Source: Melanocharis versteri
Lineage: Eukaryota > Chordata > Aves > Passeriformes > Melanocharitidae
Direction of reading: 5' to 3'
DNA: 64,000 bases
Assembly: GCA_013397845.1 (NCBI GenBank)
Contig: VZTG01006291.1
Coordinates: 750,809 to 814,808 of the forward strand
Shown: one piece after another, positions 14,493 to 24,900 of the stretch
How the letters are laid out: the number at the start of each line of letters is the position of its first letter
How positions within the stretch are numbered: the first letter of the stretch is position 1
Position numbers and translations under genes: made by a program
Notes under the pieces: generated by a model
Databases searched by the model: none
Told to the model about the DNA's origin: nothing
Seen by the model: only the letters and a program-made list of their open reading frames with translations

Positions 14493-15748
14493 GTGGGTGA
14501 CAGTATGTGTGGGGTATTCTTCTGTGAATAGAGGAAATAAAAATCCACAAAAGGGGTGAAATAAAAGAATTGAGAAGGAGCAGGAGGACACTGCTGACAG
14601 TGTTTTGCAAACTCTATTATGTGTGCCACCAGTGGTAACAAAAGCTCTTAATACCCCTCAAACAATTTGAAGTTAAGACTTTTTGCTTTTACAAATCAGT
14701 GTGGCCCCTGTTCATGGCCAGTCATTAGCCCTAAACTAAAAGAGGGTGGCAAGTTACTGGGTGCTTACCAGAATTGTGAGATTATGGCTTTGTAAGGTGA
14801 TGTTATCAGACTGTGAGCTATAATCAGGGACGCACTGAGGACCAGTGGGGTTTGGGACCTAGTGGAATACATTTTGCTGACACGAAGAACCAGGGAGGTC
14901 CCTGCATATTGTCCTTCTGTGATAAAAAGAAAACAATATTCCCTTTTTGTTTAGAGAATCAGAGCTGAGCACTTCCATTTCCCTCCAAAGAAGCAGGCTG
15001 GAGATAAAATCATATAGATCCTGGATTGCACCTCAGTATCTGCCTAAATGCTGTGTCAGACACTAGTGAGAGCAGGAAACATAGGCTCCTTCAAAGGGAC
15101 AGTCTCCCCATTTCAAAATACAAGAGTTCTCTGTCCATTACATCCCTTGGAGATCCCTGCTGGGTCAGGACCCTGTAACATCTCTAATAATGACTGGGAT
15201 GGCAGGACAGGAGCGCTCAGGAGCTTTGCAGGTGTTGGCATGGTGATAACACGGCTGGGCAGGTCCAGAGGGACAATGGTAAGCTGGAGAGAAGAGCTGA
15301 CAGGGACCTTCTGCAGAGCAGCAGTGACAAGTGCCATGCCCAGCATCTCGGGCAGAAAAATTCCAGATTTAATATCATCTGGGGGGTCAATAGGCTTTTG
15401 AGAGGCTTTGTAGAAAAATATCTCGGGTGGTCTCATTTTTTATTGATATCTCAAAAAGCAGTTATGCTGGGGGGGAACGTTTTGGGGAAGAGTCATGACC
15501 AAAATTCTGGGTGAACTTTGCCTCATCCTACTGAGGCTGGTCTATGTCATCACAAAAGCTACAGTAAAATTTGCTAGGTTATCTCTAGCATCTCTAGGTA
15601 TTTTGGTTGTTCCCTTGAAATTCTTAAATTTGTTGAATAGTCAGGTTGGGAATAATTTATGCTGTGAGCACTTACCAGCAAGTAACTGTCATTGTAATGT
15701 TTCTTATCCCAGGGTTTTTTATGTGCATTATGTGGCTATTTCTTGCAG
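14493..15748 (+). other. ZNF804A: ZNF804A intron 2, 3' end
   Basis: Ends in the pyrimidine-rich acceptor of exon 3 (TATTTCTTGCAG). The part from 15100 to 15400 is somewhat GC-richer and open on both strands over about 110 codons, but neither frame resembles a known protein, so I treat it as noncoding. Confidence 0.65.
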
Positions 15749-15879
15749 AGACTGAAGGAACTGAAACAGAGGGAGTTTGCTCGAAATGTAGCATCTAAGT
15801 CACGAAAAGATGAAAGAAAACAGGAGAAAGCCCTTCAACGTTTGCACAAGCTAGCTGAGCTAAGGAAAGAGAGAACGTG
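15749..15879 (+). CDS. ZNF804A: ZNF804A exon 3 (internal coding exon, partial gene)
   Basis: This 131-nt exon is preceded by a pyrimidine-rich tract ending TTCTTGCAG and followed by the strong donor GTAAGT. It reads in phase 0 from an AGA codon: RLKELKQREFARNV, then a very basic, Lys/Glu/Arg-rich helical stretch ending AELRKERT plus the first two bases of a Cys codon. The peptide is nearly identical to the segment that follows the C2H2 zinc finger in vertebrate ZNF804A, and it codes 43 codons plus 2 nt, the length I recall for the human exon. ZNF804A is a nuclear protein implicated in transcriptional and RNA-level regulation in neurons, and it is a schizophrenia-associated gene in humans. This segment probably extends the zinc-finger region as a charged alpha-helix with nuclear-localisation character. 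Exons 1 and 2, including the finger, lie before position 1. Paralogue ZNF804B is similar here; the assignment to ZNF804A rests on exon 4. Confidence 0.95.
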
Positions 15880-18211
15880 GTAAGTCCATAGCTGCTCAAA
15901 CAGAAAAAGTACTTTAAAATAAGCCCTCCACTGTTAGCTGGTGCTGTGGGACGCAGGAGACCCTTGGCTGTAGCCACACACACGTGTTTTAGGGCATTTT
16001 GGAAGCATTCTGTGCAGTATTTGATTCACACTATGTGCCGGAATGAATGTTTAACATTGCTTTTTCAGTTGAGCTAAAATGACACATATTTTTAGTTTAA
16101 AAAAAGATGTGTTTCATATATATTTCATAAAACCAGGCACTTCGGTTGAAAGCTGAGTGAACTAGGTCATGCATTTGCAGGCTGACACTACTTCATTGAT
16201 GAGGTGAGGAACACAGTCTGTCTCTCTAGGATGTAACAGATCTCTGCGATTTAGTTTTCAAAATGCTCGCCAGGGAAAGCATCCAGAAACCTATCTTTAA
16301 ATCTCAATAGCTGGATTTTTTTATATTAAAAGGTAAGTGCTCCTTTTCCCCTGCTCAGCAGAGTGTTTACCTCCCTCTGCAAAAGTGACTCCTTGCTACT
16401 CATACATTTTAGTATTGTATCTAGGCAAGCTGTTGAAATTAGTATTGAGCTTGCTAGTTGTGACTGAATTCTCAAAATATGACACAGTTCTGACACTGAT
16501 AAGCCACTGAAAATATATGTACTTGTCACAGTGTAATCTCTGAAGAAAAAAAGAAAAAATGTAGATGCTCAAGCGCAAATGTATTCTTTTTATTCAGCTT
16601 CCACCCCCCCNCTAACAAAGAAGTCCAACCAACCTGCAGCTCTTGCTGAGAAAGAGTCTCTTTGTCCCTAGTTTGGATGGTGGGCAGTGTCCTGAAATGA
16701 AGTCTGAATGAGCAGGTGCATGAGACATGAATGTTGCAGGGTCAGTTGGACAGGAGCAACATGACACCTAATTTTTTGATCTTTTTTATAACTCACGTGG
16801 AGACCCTCCTCCATGAGTGTTGTAACTGTCTATATTTTATACTTGAGTATATTAGATATCATTCCCCCTAAACATGCTCCAAAATCGGAATTTTGCGTAT
16901 TTCATTAGAAACAGGAACTTACTGTTTCCCTTTTTCCAGGCTGGTGAAGCACAGATTTTGCAAGCCTCTTTTGTTTCTGGATTATTTGGGGTTTTTAAAA
17001 ATATCCTTTTGCTAGTTCCTGAAGGAGACTTTCTGTCTGAGCCTAATTTATCTATTTCATAATTACTGTTTACTACCACTTTACATCCTTAGAGGTATGA
17101 TATAGACAGACACATAGGATTTTTTTAAACTGGCATTTTCTAGGCTGGTTTTGTAGAAGTCACCATTTTATTCTGTGAAAGAAAGGATTTGTGTGTGGGT
17201 TTAATATATATTTCAAATTGATAAAGAACTAGGCAAGGCAGGAATTCTCATGAGGAATTCCTCTCTCATAAAACCTCTACCTTAATTTCTAGACCTGATA
17301 GGGTAAAGTCATTATTCTTCATCTCAGCACTTCTTGGAGTTCTAAATGACACTTGCAAGTTTTACCAATGACTCATTAGCAAGTATTGCTCTGCACTGTA
17401 ACACAGAGCGATTTGGCTAAAATAAACAAACAAATGGTTTCAACACAGGTACATTACTCCTAGTGCTGAGCAGTTTCTGTGGATCCTGGAAAATTGTCAG
17501 CTTAAGCACTTCTTGCTCTTCTCTTTGCTTCCTGTTAAGTCAAAGAGAACAGATGGGAAGAGGACATGAAGAACAGAAGTAGACAGTGATAAATTTTTTC
17601 TCAAGAGGGATGAATCACTTACTTTACTTCTGTCAGCTGAAATCCTCTCCCCAGTTTTGTTTTTCCATGAAAGAAATTGCTGAGATGGTGATGGTTTGGT
17701 TTGTGCATACAAATAGGATGGGAGTTGCTGGGGGATTGCCTGTGGGCAGAACAGCAGTCACTGGAATGATGACTAAGGGGGAAGTGCTCTATGAAGCACT
17801 CTCTGTTTTAAAATATTTTGTAGCATGAAGGAATGTAAAACTGCTATCTGTAGTAATAGTGTTGTAACCATGGTGGTCTGCTGGGAGGAGAAGCAAGATT
17901 TCTGTGGAGACAGTCTCTTCTTTGGCCAGCCAGTGTGTCTAGGGAAAGGTAACTGCTTTGTAGGAATGTTAGTCCTTCAGCTGATAACTTCACATGAAGG
18001 AGGTGGGGGCATAATACTTACTCATTCTTTTTTTTAGTACTAGTCAACTGATCTTTATTGGAAGAGATGGCATTTTTTCATAGTCTAAATGTACATATCC
18101 ACAGAGTCTTCCTCTTTCCTTAAAAAATTCCCTTAAATACCAATGTAATACCATGTTTCTGTCAACAGTTCTCTGAAAGGTATTGACTCAAAATTTTATT
18201 TTCCTTCCTAG
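15880..18211 (+). other. ZNF804A: ZNF804A intron 3
   Basis: This is a 2332-nt GT-AG intron, phase 2: the exons split a Cys codon TG|T. It is AT-rich and unremarkable. A single ambiguous base sits in a C-run at 16611. I see no repeat element, RNA gene or coding potential. Short open frames around 17586-18037 are chance. Confidence 0.9.
16611..16611. other. Ambiguous base (N)
   Basis: Single N at the end of a C-homopolymer in intron 3; probably a homopolymer-length or base-call uncertainty. Confidence 0.95.
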
Positions 18212-21200
18212 TGCTCCTGGAAGTGGCCCTATGTTCAAATCCACTACAGTGACCGTGCGAGATGATTGCAATGATATCCCCAAAAGTGCTGCCATAGATT
18301 CTGCCAAAAGCCAGGATTTCAGCTGTACGTTAATGCATGATGCACAGAATTGCAAAGACATTGCTTCTGTTATTTCTTCCTCTCCTGGAGATGCAGGTGG
18401 TCATCAGTCTGACATTAACAAATGTGGAGATCAGGTTCAAGGAGCTCAAGGACACAGAGTTGGGTTCTCCTTTGCTTTTCCTAAGAAAGCAGCAGTCAAA
18501 CTGGAGTCTTCAGCTGCCGTCTTCTATGAGTTTAATGAGGAAACCTCCATGGAGCATGGATTTAGCAGAAGGAGTAGGTTTGTTCCAGGAACATGTAACC
18601 TTCAGTCTCCTTCAACAGCAGAAATAGTTGTATGCCCTGAGGAGAAAGACACCTGTTTTCACCCACTGGTGGAAAAATGCATGGACACAGCAGAAGCTCC
18701 TGAAGCTCAGGAGTCAAAAGAACCACCCAGTGAGGAAAGCAGGGTGCTGGAGAGTCCCGCTGTAACTCCTGCCATGTCCCACTCAAAGCAGCCGGTGTTC
18801 TCGGACACGGATGGCCACAGTGTGGAAGTAAGTGCAGCCAACTTAGGGGCCCAAACACTGCCCCTGGCTGCAGACAGTGCTCAGGTCCTGCCCCTGGACG
18901 GCAGCGTACACAAGCTGCAGGCAAACAGAGCTCCTGTGCAGGAACTTGTGGAGGATTGTTCCTCTCTGCAGGATGTTGCAGAGGAAAACTGTAACAATGG
19001 GAACAGTGATCCATCTGCAACTGAAACTGAAATAAAAAATCTAGGGGCAGATGCAGTAGTTCCTTCATCATCTGAAGAGGGTAGTGGAGCCTCAAAAAGC
19101 AAACCGGACATGTACAAGAGACCCTGTCAACCCTTTGTTCCCGTTCTTAGCAAATATGGATCAAATATTCTTCAGTGGCCATCAGAAATGTTAATTTACA
19201 CAAGAACAGACCCATCAATTTCTTATAGCTGTAATCCTTTATATTTTGATTTTAAGTCATCAAGAGCAAGCAACAGCCAAGAAAAGCCCAAGCATCAACC
19301 AAACATACCTCATTTGCACCATAAAATTGAATCTAACCATATCTTAGCCTCGGATTTTACAAATAAACCTGCTTCAGAGTGTGGTGATTATGAAGTAGAA
19401 GTGAATAAAAATATGTGCAACTATACAATACCCCTATTAAGTGATGTTTCCCTCTTCAGAAGTTGTGACCTTGCAAAAAATGAAAACAAAGTGTCCTTGG
19501 ATGAGTCATTCAGGATTAGAAAAATAGAAAAGTATCACATATCTCAAAACCCCTTACGACAAAACACTGTGATAGATGAGAAATACAACAAAGTTTGGAT
19601 CAAAGAAGGCCATGAAAAATGGCTTCACAAAAGCAGAAAATGGAAAAGGAGAAGAAAATTATGTCATTGTCATTATCATCACTGTGGGGATACAACGGTA
19701 GCAGAAATGGAGATGTCTGCAGTAACTGAAAAAGAAGTTAGTTACAGAGATGAAAATAAATATCAGCACCTCCAAATTAGTGCAGAGAAGTGCAGACATG
19801 ATGCAGGGAATATCTGGTTAACTGCAGGTGAAGTACAGCAGTCACATCCAAAATTTGGCATTGAAAACGGTCTTAAGAGAGTCATGTCTGCATCAGATCC
19901 CATACACTGGGACAGAGGCTGGTATGACTTTCGGAGTGAAAAAAATAGTGGCCAACACCATGGTTGTAAAGGACCACACAGAAAGAGCAAAGCAACCTCC
20001 CGGAGGCAGGCAAAGCAACTGACTCCGAGCTGCAGGAGGCAGAGCCTAAGGCACTCTAAAACGTGCTGTAGCTGGAAAGTCAGGAGGTCAAGCTGTAGCC
20101 CAGAGCATAAATGTTTAGGACAATGCAGTGAGGAGAAGGGGCTGAGTCAAAACCAGCCCATAAAGAGAGGTTACAGTGTTCTGACACAAGAACCCGAGAA
20201 ATCCCACCGCAAGCGGAGGCAGCACACCTATTCCTCTTCCTCGGATGAAAGCTCATGTGGACAGACATTATCAGCAGAGGAATATCTAAGGCAAGCACAT
20301 GCTTCAGGTACATATCACAAGGCAAAAGGGAAACGCAGGAGAAGGAAGACTAGAATCCATCATGGTTTTTTTGACAGGAATGCAAAAAGTGAGACCTTTG
20401 AACCTTCCAAAGAAAATTCTGCAAATTCTACGTTAAATATTTTGGGGGACTTATTAACTCAAGACAATCTAGAGGAAACTAATGCAGCTCCCAAAGATGC
20501 AAAAGACAGGGATGAAACAATGGAGTTGGAGGAAAGCAAGTCGCCTCTAGAAACTGCTGGTACAGAGGTGCTGGAAAATGATAAACCGACAGCGTGCACG
20601 GCAATGGAGAGCGCACCGGCCACGCTTCCTGATGGCGTCACAACTTCTGCTGCCTCTGCTCCTGGGCGCAGTGCTCCAGCACCTGCTGCCAAACAGGGTG
20701 TTCCCGAGGAGGGAAAGAAAAAGGAAAATGTGAACAGGCGTGAAAATCAAGCTCGTTACAAAGTCCCCGTCCCCAACAGACACTTGGAACAAGCTCCTCC
20801 TAAATCCTATCTTTGCCATTATGAGTTGGCCGAGTCTCTACCGCACGAGAAAATGAGTGAGGTGGCCGGTGAATGGGTGCAGTGTAATCCTGGCATATTT
20901 AGCAGCCCCCCACCGTTGCCATTCAAAGAAGCTCATGTAAACAGTCACACCTTTCTAACTACCGAGCAGTTAATAGCCCCCTTCCCTCTGCCCGATCAGA
21001 CACTGATACTCCCTCCTGATAACCACGAGAAGTTCAAAGAGCTCCCATCGGAGGCGTATCAGCAGATGATGCCGCAGAACGTGCTGTCCAGTAAAGTGAA
21101 GTTCGCGTTCACTCCGCCGGCGATGCAGCCCTCGGCCTCGCCGCTGCCGCCCCTGCCGCTGCAGCCGCCGCTGTGCTCTACCTCGGTGACCACCATCCAC

Positions 21201-21494
21201 CACACCATCCTGCAGCAGCACGCTGCCGCTGGCACGCTGAAGGTTCTCCAGCCCCACCAGCAGTTCCTCTCGCAGGTCCCGGCTCTTTCCAGAGCGCCTT
21301 TACCTCATCTCCCGGTAGGACCGCGGCTCTGCCCCGGCGGCCACGCCGCCTTTGTGGCCCCGCCGCACCTGCCGCTGCTGCCGCCCTCGGTCCTGCACCC
21401 CGCCCCGCTGGCCTTTCCCCCGCTGCCGCACACCGTCTTCCCGTCCCTGCTGGCCCCGCACCCGGCTGTCATCCCCCTGCAGCCGCTCTTTTAG
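18212..21494 (+). CDS. ZNF804A: ZNF804A exon 4 (large terminal coding exon)
   Basis: This exon follows TTCCTTCCTAG and opens with a T that completes the split Cys codon from exon 3, then APGSGPMFKSTTVTVR, a ZNF804A signature. It encodes 1093 residues and ends at TAG 21492-21494. Landmarks in order: GFSFAFPKKAAVKLESS (18462 on); a basic run KSRKWKRRRK (19629-19658) followed at once by a CHCHYHHC cluster (19662-19685); HRKRRQHTYSSSSDESS (from 20205), a basic patch leading into an acidic Ser stretch; a second KRRRRK patch near 20329; the conserved KSYLCHYELAE motif near 20801; and a Pro/Leu-rich C-terminus with LKVLQPHQQFLSQ and final VIPLQPLF, matching the ZNF804A C-terminus. Most of the protein looks disordered. 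The basic patches are plausible nuclear-localisation signals. No frameshift or premature stop is present, so the gene looks intact. Base composition climbs from AT-rich to strongly GC/CpG-rich over the last 400 nt. An in-frame ATG at 18183 is intronic and is not the start. Confidence 0.96.
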
Positions 21495-21942
21495 GACACG
21501 AATGGGGGAAGGAGCCTTCAGCTAAACGGTCCTGCTGTCTCTACAGTCCCCTCAAGCTTTGCAAAGCGGTTCTGTGAACTAGACTGGTTAAAATTCCTTG
21601 TTCCTTGGGAAGCATTTACTGTAAGTATGATGATGCAACAAACATTCATGGCAAATTCAGACCTATACTATTACTGAAGCACTGAATAGTCTGATACTAA
21701 TTATGAACTATATATATATATGTGAAAATCATGTCTTAGAATATATATAATGTATATAAAATATATTTATAGTTCTATAACTTATGTTGTAAAGTATTCA
21801 CCTTTTGTTTTTTATCTTTGTGTATTTGCACCTATTTAATGTTTAGACAAAGCTGATGCACTATGTTTTGTACTATGTTCTCTGAAACTGTAAATCTAGT
21901 GACAAACTATCTCTTGCAATAAATTTTTGTTAACTACCTAAG
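21495..21942 (+). other. ZNF804A: ZNF804A 3' UTR (end estimated)
   Basis: Composition switches abruptly after the stop codon from GC-rich coding sequence to AT-rich sequence, with TA-repeat tracts around 21710-21775. The first canonical poly(A) signal is at 21918-21923, so cleavage is expected about 15-25 nt later; the exact end is an estimate. A further AATAAA near 22551 could mark a longer isoform. Confidence 0.7.
21918..21923 (+). promoter_or_regulatory. ZNF804A: Poly(A) signal AATAAA of ZNF804A
   Basis: Canonical hexamer about 424 nt after the stop codon, in the context TTGCAATAAATTTT. A T/GT-rich stretch around 21974-21990 may serve as the downstream element. It is the first AATAAA after the stop. 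Confidence 0.75.
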
Positions 21943-24900
21943 TATATCAAAAATTTTTCATTATAAGCCTCATGGATGTTGTTCTTCCATGTCCTTCTGC
22001 AGCTGAATATAAACCTCTGCCCCTGCTGTGTTGGGATAACCACATTTCCTACACATCAGTGATCTATCAGGGAGGCTCAGAGGCCAATACCTTGAGGGCA
22101 GCTGTCTCACCAAGCTAGAGAGAAAGGGTAATAGATGTGTTTGTGTTAGCAGCTTGATGTCACCGTGACAAATTTTGCCTCCTTGTACTATGTGCACAAA
22201 TTGCTGACTGGTGGAGCTGATCCCTTTTATACTAAACCACAGAAAGACAATGTAACAAATATAATACTGGTGATGGAAGAAGAAGAAAGGATAATATTGG
22301 GAGCAGATTGGCTTCAAGGGAATATTGCTTGTAGTGGAAGGGTAGAGCCTTCGTTCCACTGAGCAGTTTCTCTGATTGCCCACAGATCTGTCGGAGGGAG
22401 GTCCTTGCTGCTAGGCAGCGTGTGAAGGCAGCAAGAGCACAGGAGCATGAAGGAGAGGTCAGGAAACTCACCAGGGTTTGATACAAATTCTTACCTCACT
22501 TCACCGCCCTACTTCCTGCAGCATTTCACTAAAGAAATAGAATAACACAGAATAAAGATTAGTTAAAATAATAATATACTGCCATTTTTTCTAACTGTAT
22601 TTCAGAGACTTCTCCCTACCTCTGCCGCCTTTTTATTGCTGTTAAACCTCACCCAGCTTTAGCTGGTGAAATCTCCTAATTTGCTTTAGCATGAGGTATA
22701 TCAGACCCGCACCTGCAATGGTCCAGAATAAAAGCAGAAGTCATTCTGAGATAGAGCCATTCCTTTGAGTTAAAATGAAGTGTTATCATGTGAATGAAGA
22801 CAAGGATTTGCAGCATGAAGGTTAATGCTAGAAGTAGGCCCTCCATAATGAAAGGTAGGTAGGCTCTCCCAATTGATTGCTTCTTTTCACCTTTTTATAT
22901 ACTATAATAAATCATATAAAGTTGAACTGAAAGAATAGTGAATTTTAAGTATTATTAATATACATTGCATATTAATAGCTACAGACGTTAACCATTTGCA
23001 GAGTAATGCTATATCTTACAACATATATGTCTGGATCTTATTTTCTGCATCGATAGCATTAGAACTTACCTGTATAGATATTGCAAGTTTTAGTATAATA
23101 TTACATTAAAACTATGGCAAACAACATCTTGCCACTATGATTACACAGTCAGCTGCTCAAGGGATGTGAGTTTTCCATGTTGTGTAGTTGCAAAGGGCTA
23201 AACTATGTTACTAAGCAAGCATGTTAATAATCAAGAAGTTGATAAGAAAGAGCCGATGAGCAGCCAGGTTCTGGAGAGTGCCCTGATCCCCCACCTGAGG
23301 CTGCAGCGAGGAATGGGATGTCGCTGAGCGTCCACCCCTGTAATGCCAGAAGGAAGGTATATTTTCTCTAGTTCTGACTTCAGGTGGATGTCCATTTTTA
23401 TTTATGTGGTACCTAAAAAATATAGGACTAAGTGACTTTATACTCCTTCATTTAAGAGTCTGCCTGCATAAGGTGATTGTCTCCTCTGCCTCCTGTCACT
23501 GAACATGGGAATCTCCGTTGGAAGCGGGAGGGTTGTCCTGGTTGACTTGGGTCCCTTGGGTGACGTGTCCTAGCTTCTGCACTTCTGCCCTCCTCTGTGG
23601 GAGGCAGCACGGACAGTGCCCTGGGTTCTGATGTCCCATCAATGACAAAATCCATCTCATCATAGAGCAGTACATTAAGAAAAAAAGAATCCACATAGGA
23701 CAAATACGGTTGCACGTTCTGGCAGGAGATTAAAAATCATCAGTTTAAAATTTTCAGTTGCAATGTTCATTGAAAAATCCCATCTATGAAATTGGAAGTC
23801 AACATTTTTTCACCAAAATGTTCTGGCAGCTTTGAATTCTACTTTTTCCTTACAATTTAAATTATTTTAAGGTGTTAAGAAGTTTTAAGACATTGCACAG
23901 TTCTTTATTATCTACTGTAATTGCTGTTCAATAGTGTATAAACTATTTAAAATAAAAGACTAATAACCATAAAATGTAATAATTTTCTAATATGGTATTG
24001 CCTTTAATGCTAGAACTGTTTGTATATGTGACTTCATATGTAAAAGCAAAAGCAGTACAAAAATAAATCACAAGTTAAGTTTCAAATTGAACACACTAAA
24101 TTAAATTGCCTAATGAAATATTCTTTTGAGTTTCTGTTTTATTATTAAATGTATAACTTCTAGTAAGTTATATAAGGGTAGTTTTTCTTTTGTATGTTTT
24201 ATCTGGTATTTTAGATTAAATATATATTTTTATTCCATTAATTGGTAGTCTAATTTATAAACAAAAACTATTGCAGGTGCTAAATAATAGAATTTTTATA
24301 ATTTTAAATAAATTCTACCCAGTTCCTTAAATCTAAGTAATTTAGTTCTAAATTTACAAATTTGCACAGATCTAGTCTGTCTATGCTCCTGGCCACTTTG
24401 CCAAATTTAGAATTTATTGGGGTTTCTTCCTAGCTCGAGCAGTAAGAGTGTTGCTCCCAAAGGACAAGAATTACACCCTCAGATCTAACCCTAAGTGAGG
24501 TTAGAGATTTTAAGTGATTTCCCAGACCAGCTCTGCAGAGAAGTACCTGAAAAGTTGCTCTGTTCCACTGAGATGAGAAGAATATCTTTATTTTGGTCCT
24601 TAGAAAGTTGCAGCCTGCCCAGACTGACCTTCTTGGGGACGTTCCATTTCTCAGGTAAAGAGAGCCATAAAATAATGGTCCAGAGGTGCTCTTGGGCATC
24701 AAGGAACATAACTGTCTCACGTTGTGAGGGACGGTTAGGAGCCACTGGGCTCTTGTCTTGTGTCTCTTATGTCTGTAAGTACACAGAATTTTTAAAATGC
24801 TACCAATGTATGCAAAGAATCGGATTGTTAACTTGGTTTCCTTCACAATCTAGAAGCTACACAAGCTATTAATTGCTGGGGAGAAGTCACCAGATTTCAG

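Noticed and set aside
1..15748. Search for the ZNF804A zinc-finger exon (exon 2)
   Set aside because: No sequence encoding the CELCDKQYYKH-type finger was found, so exon 2 must lie before the window.
18183..18211. In-frame ATG just before exon 4 as an alternative start
   Set aside because: These bases are the intron 3 polypyrimidine tract and AG acceptor. The split Cys codon joins exons 3 and 4 exactly, so the ATG is intronic.
18562..19095. Antisense open frame of 177 codons opposite ZNF804A exon 4
   Set aside because: It lies entirely inside a well-supported coding exon on the other strand and its product resembles no known protein; a shadow frame.
21173..21577. 134-codon + strand frame overlapping the end of exon 4
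   Set aside because: Pro/Ala-rich product of the GC-rich exon read out of frame; GC-rich DNA has few stops. It runs past the ZNF804A stop without any independent support.
21970..22383. 137-codon minus-strand frame just past the ZNF804A 3' UTR
   Set aside because: The product shows no domain or known motif and has no flanking gene structure. I considered a small antisense gene but have no positive evidence.
23452..23715. 87-codon minus-strand frame in a GC-richer patch, considered as a retroviral or retrogene remnant
   Set aside because: No retroviral motif, no poly(A) tail or target-site duplication, and no recognisable homology.
24430..24872. Overlapping open frames of 138 codons (-) and 125 codons (+)
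   Set aside because: Both strands open over the same bases with no recognisable domain or splice context; typical of chance stop depletion.
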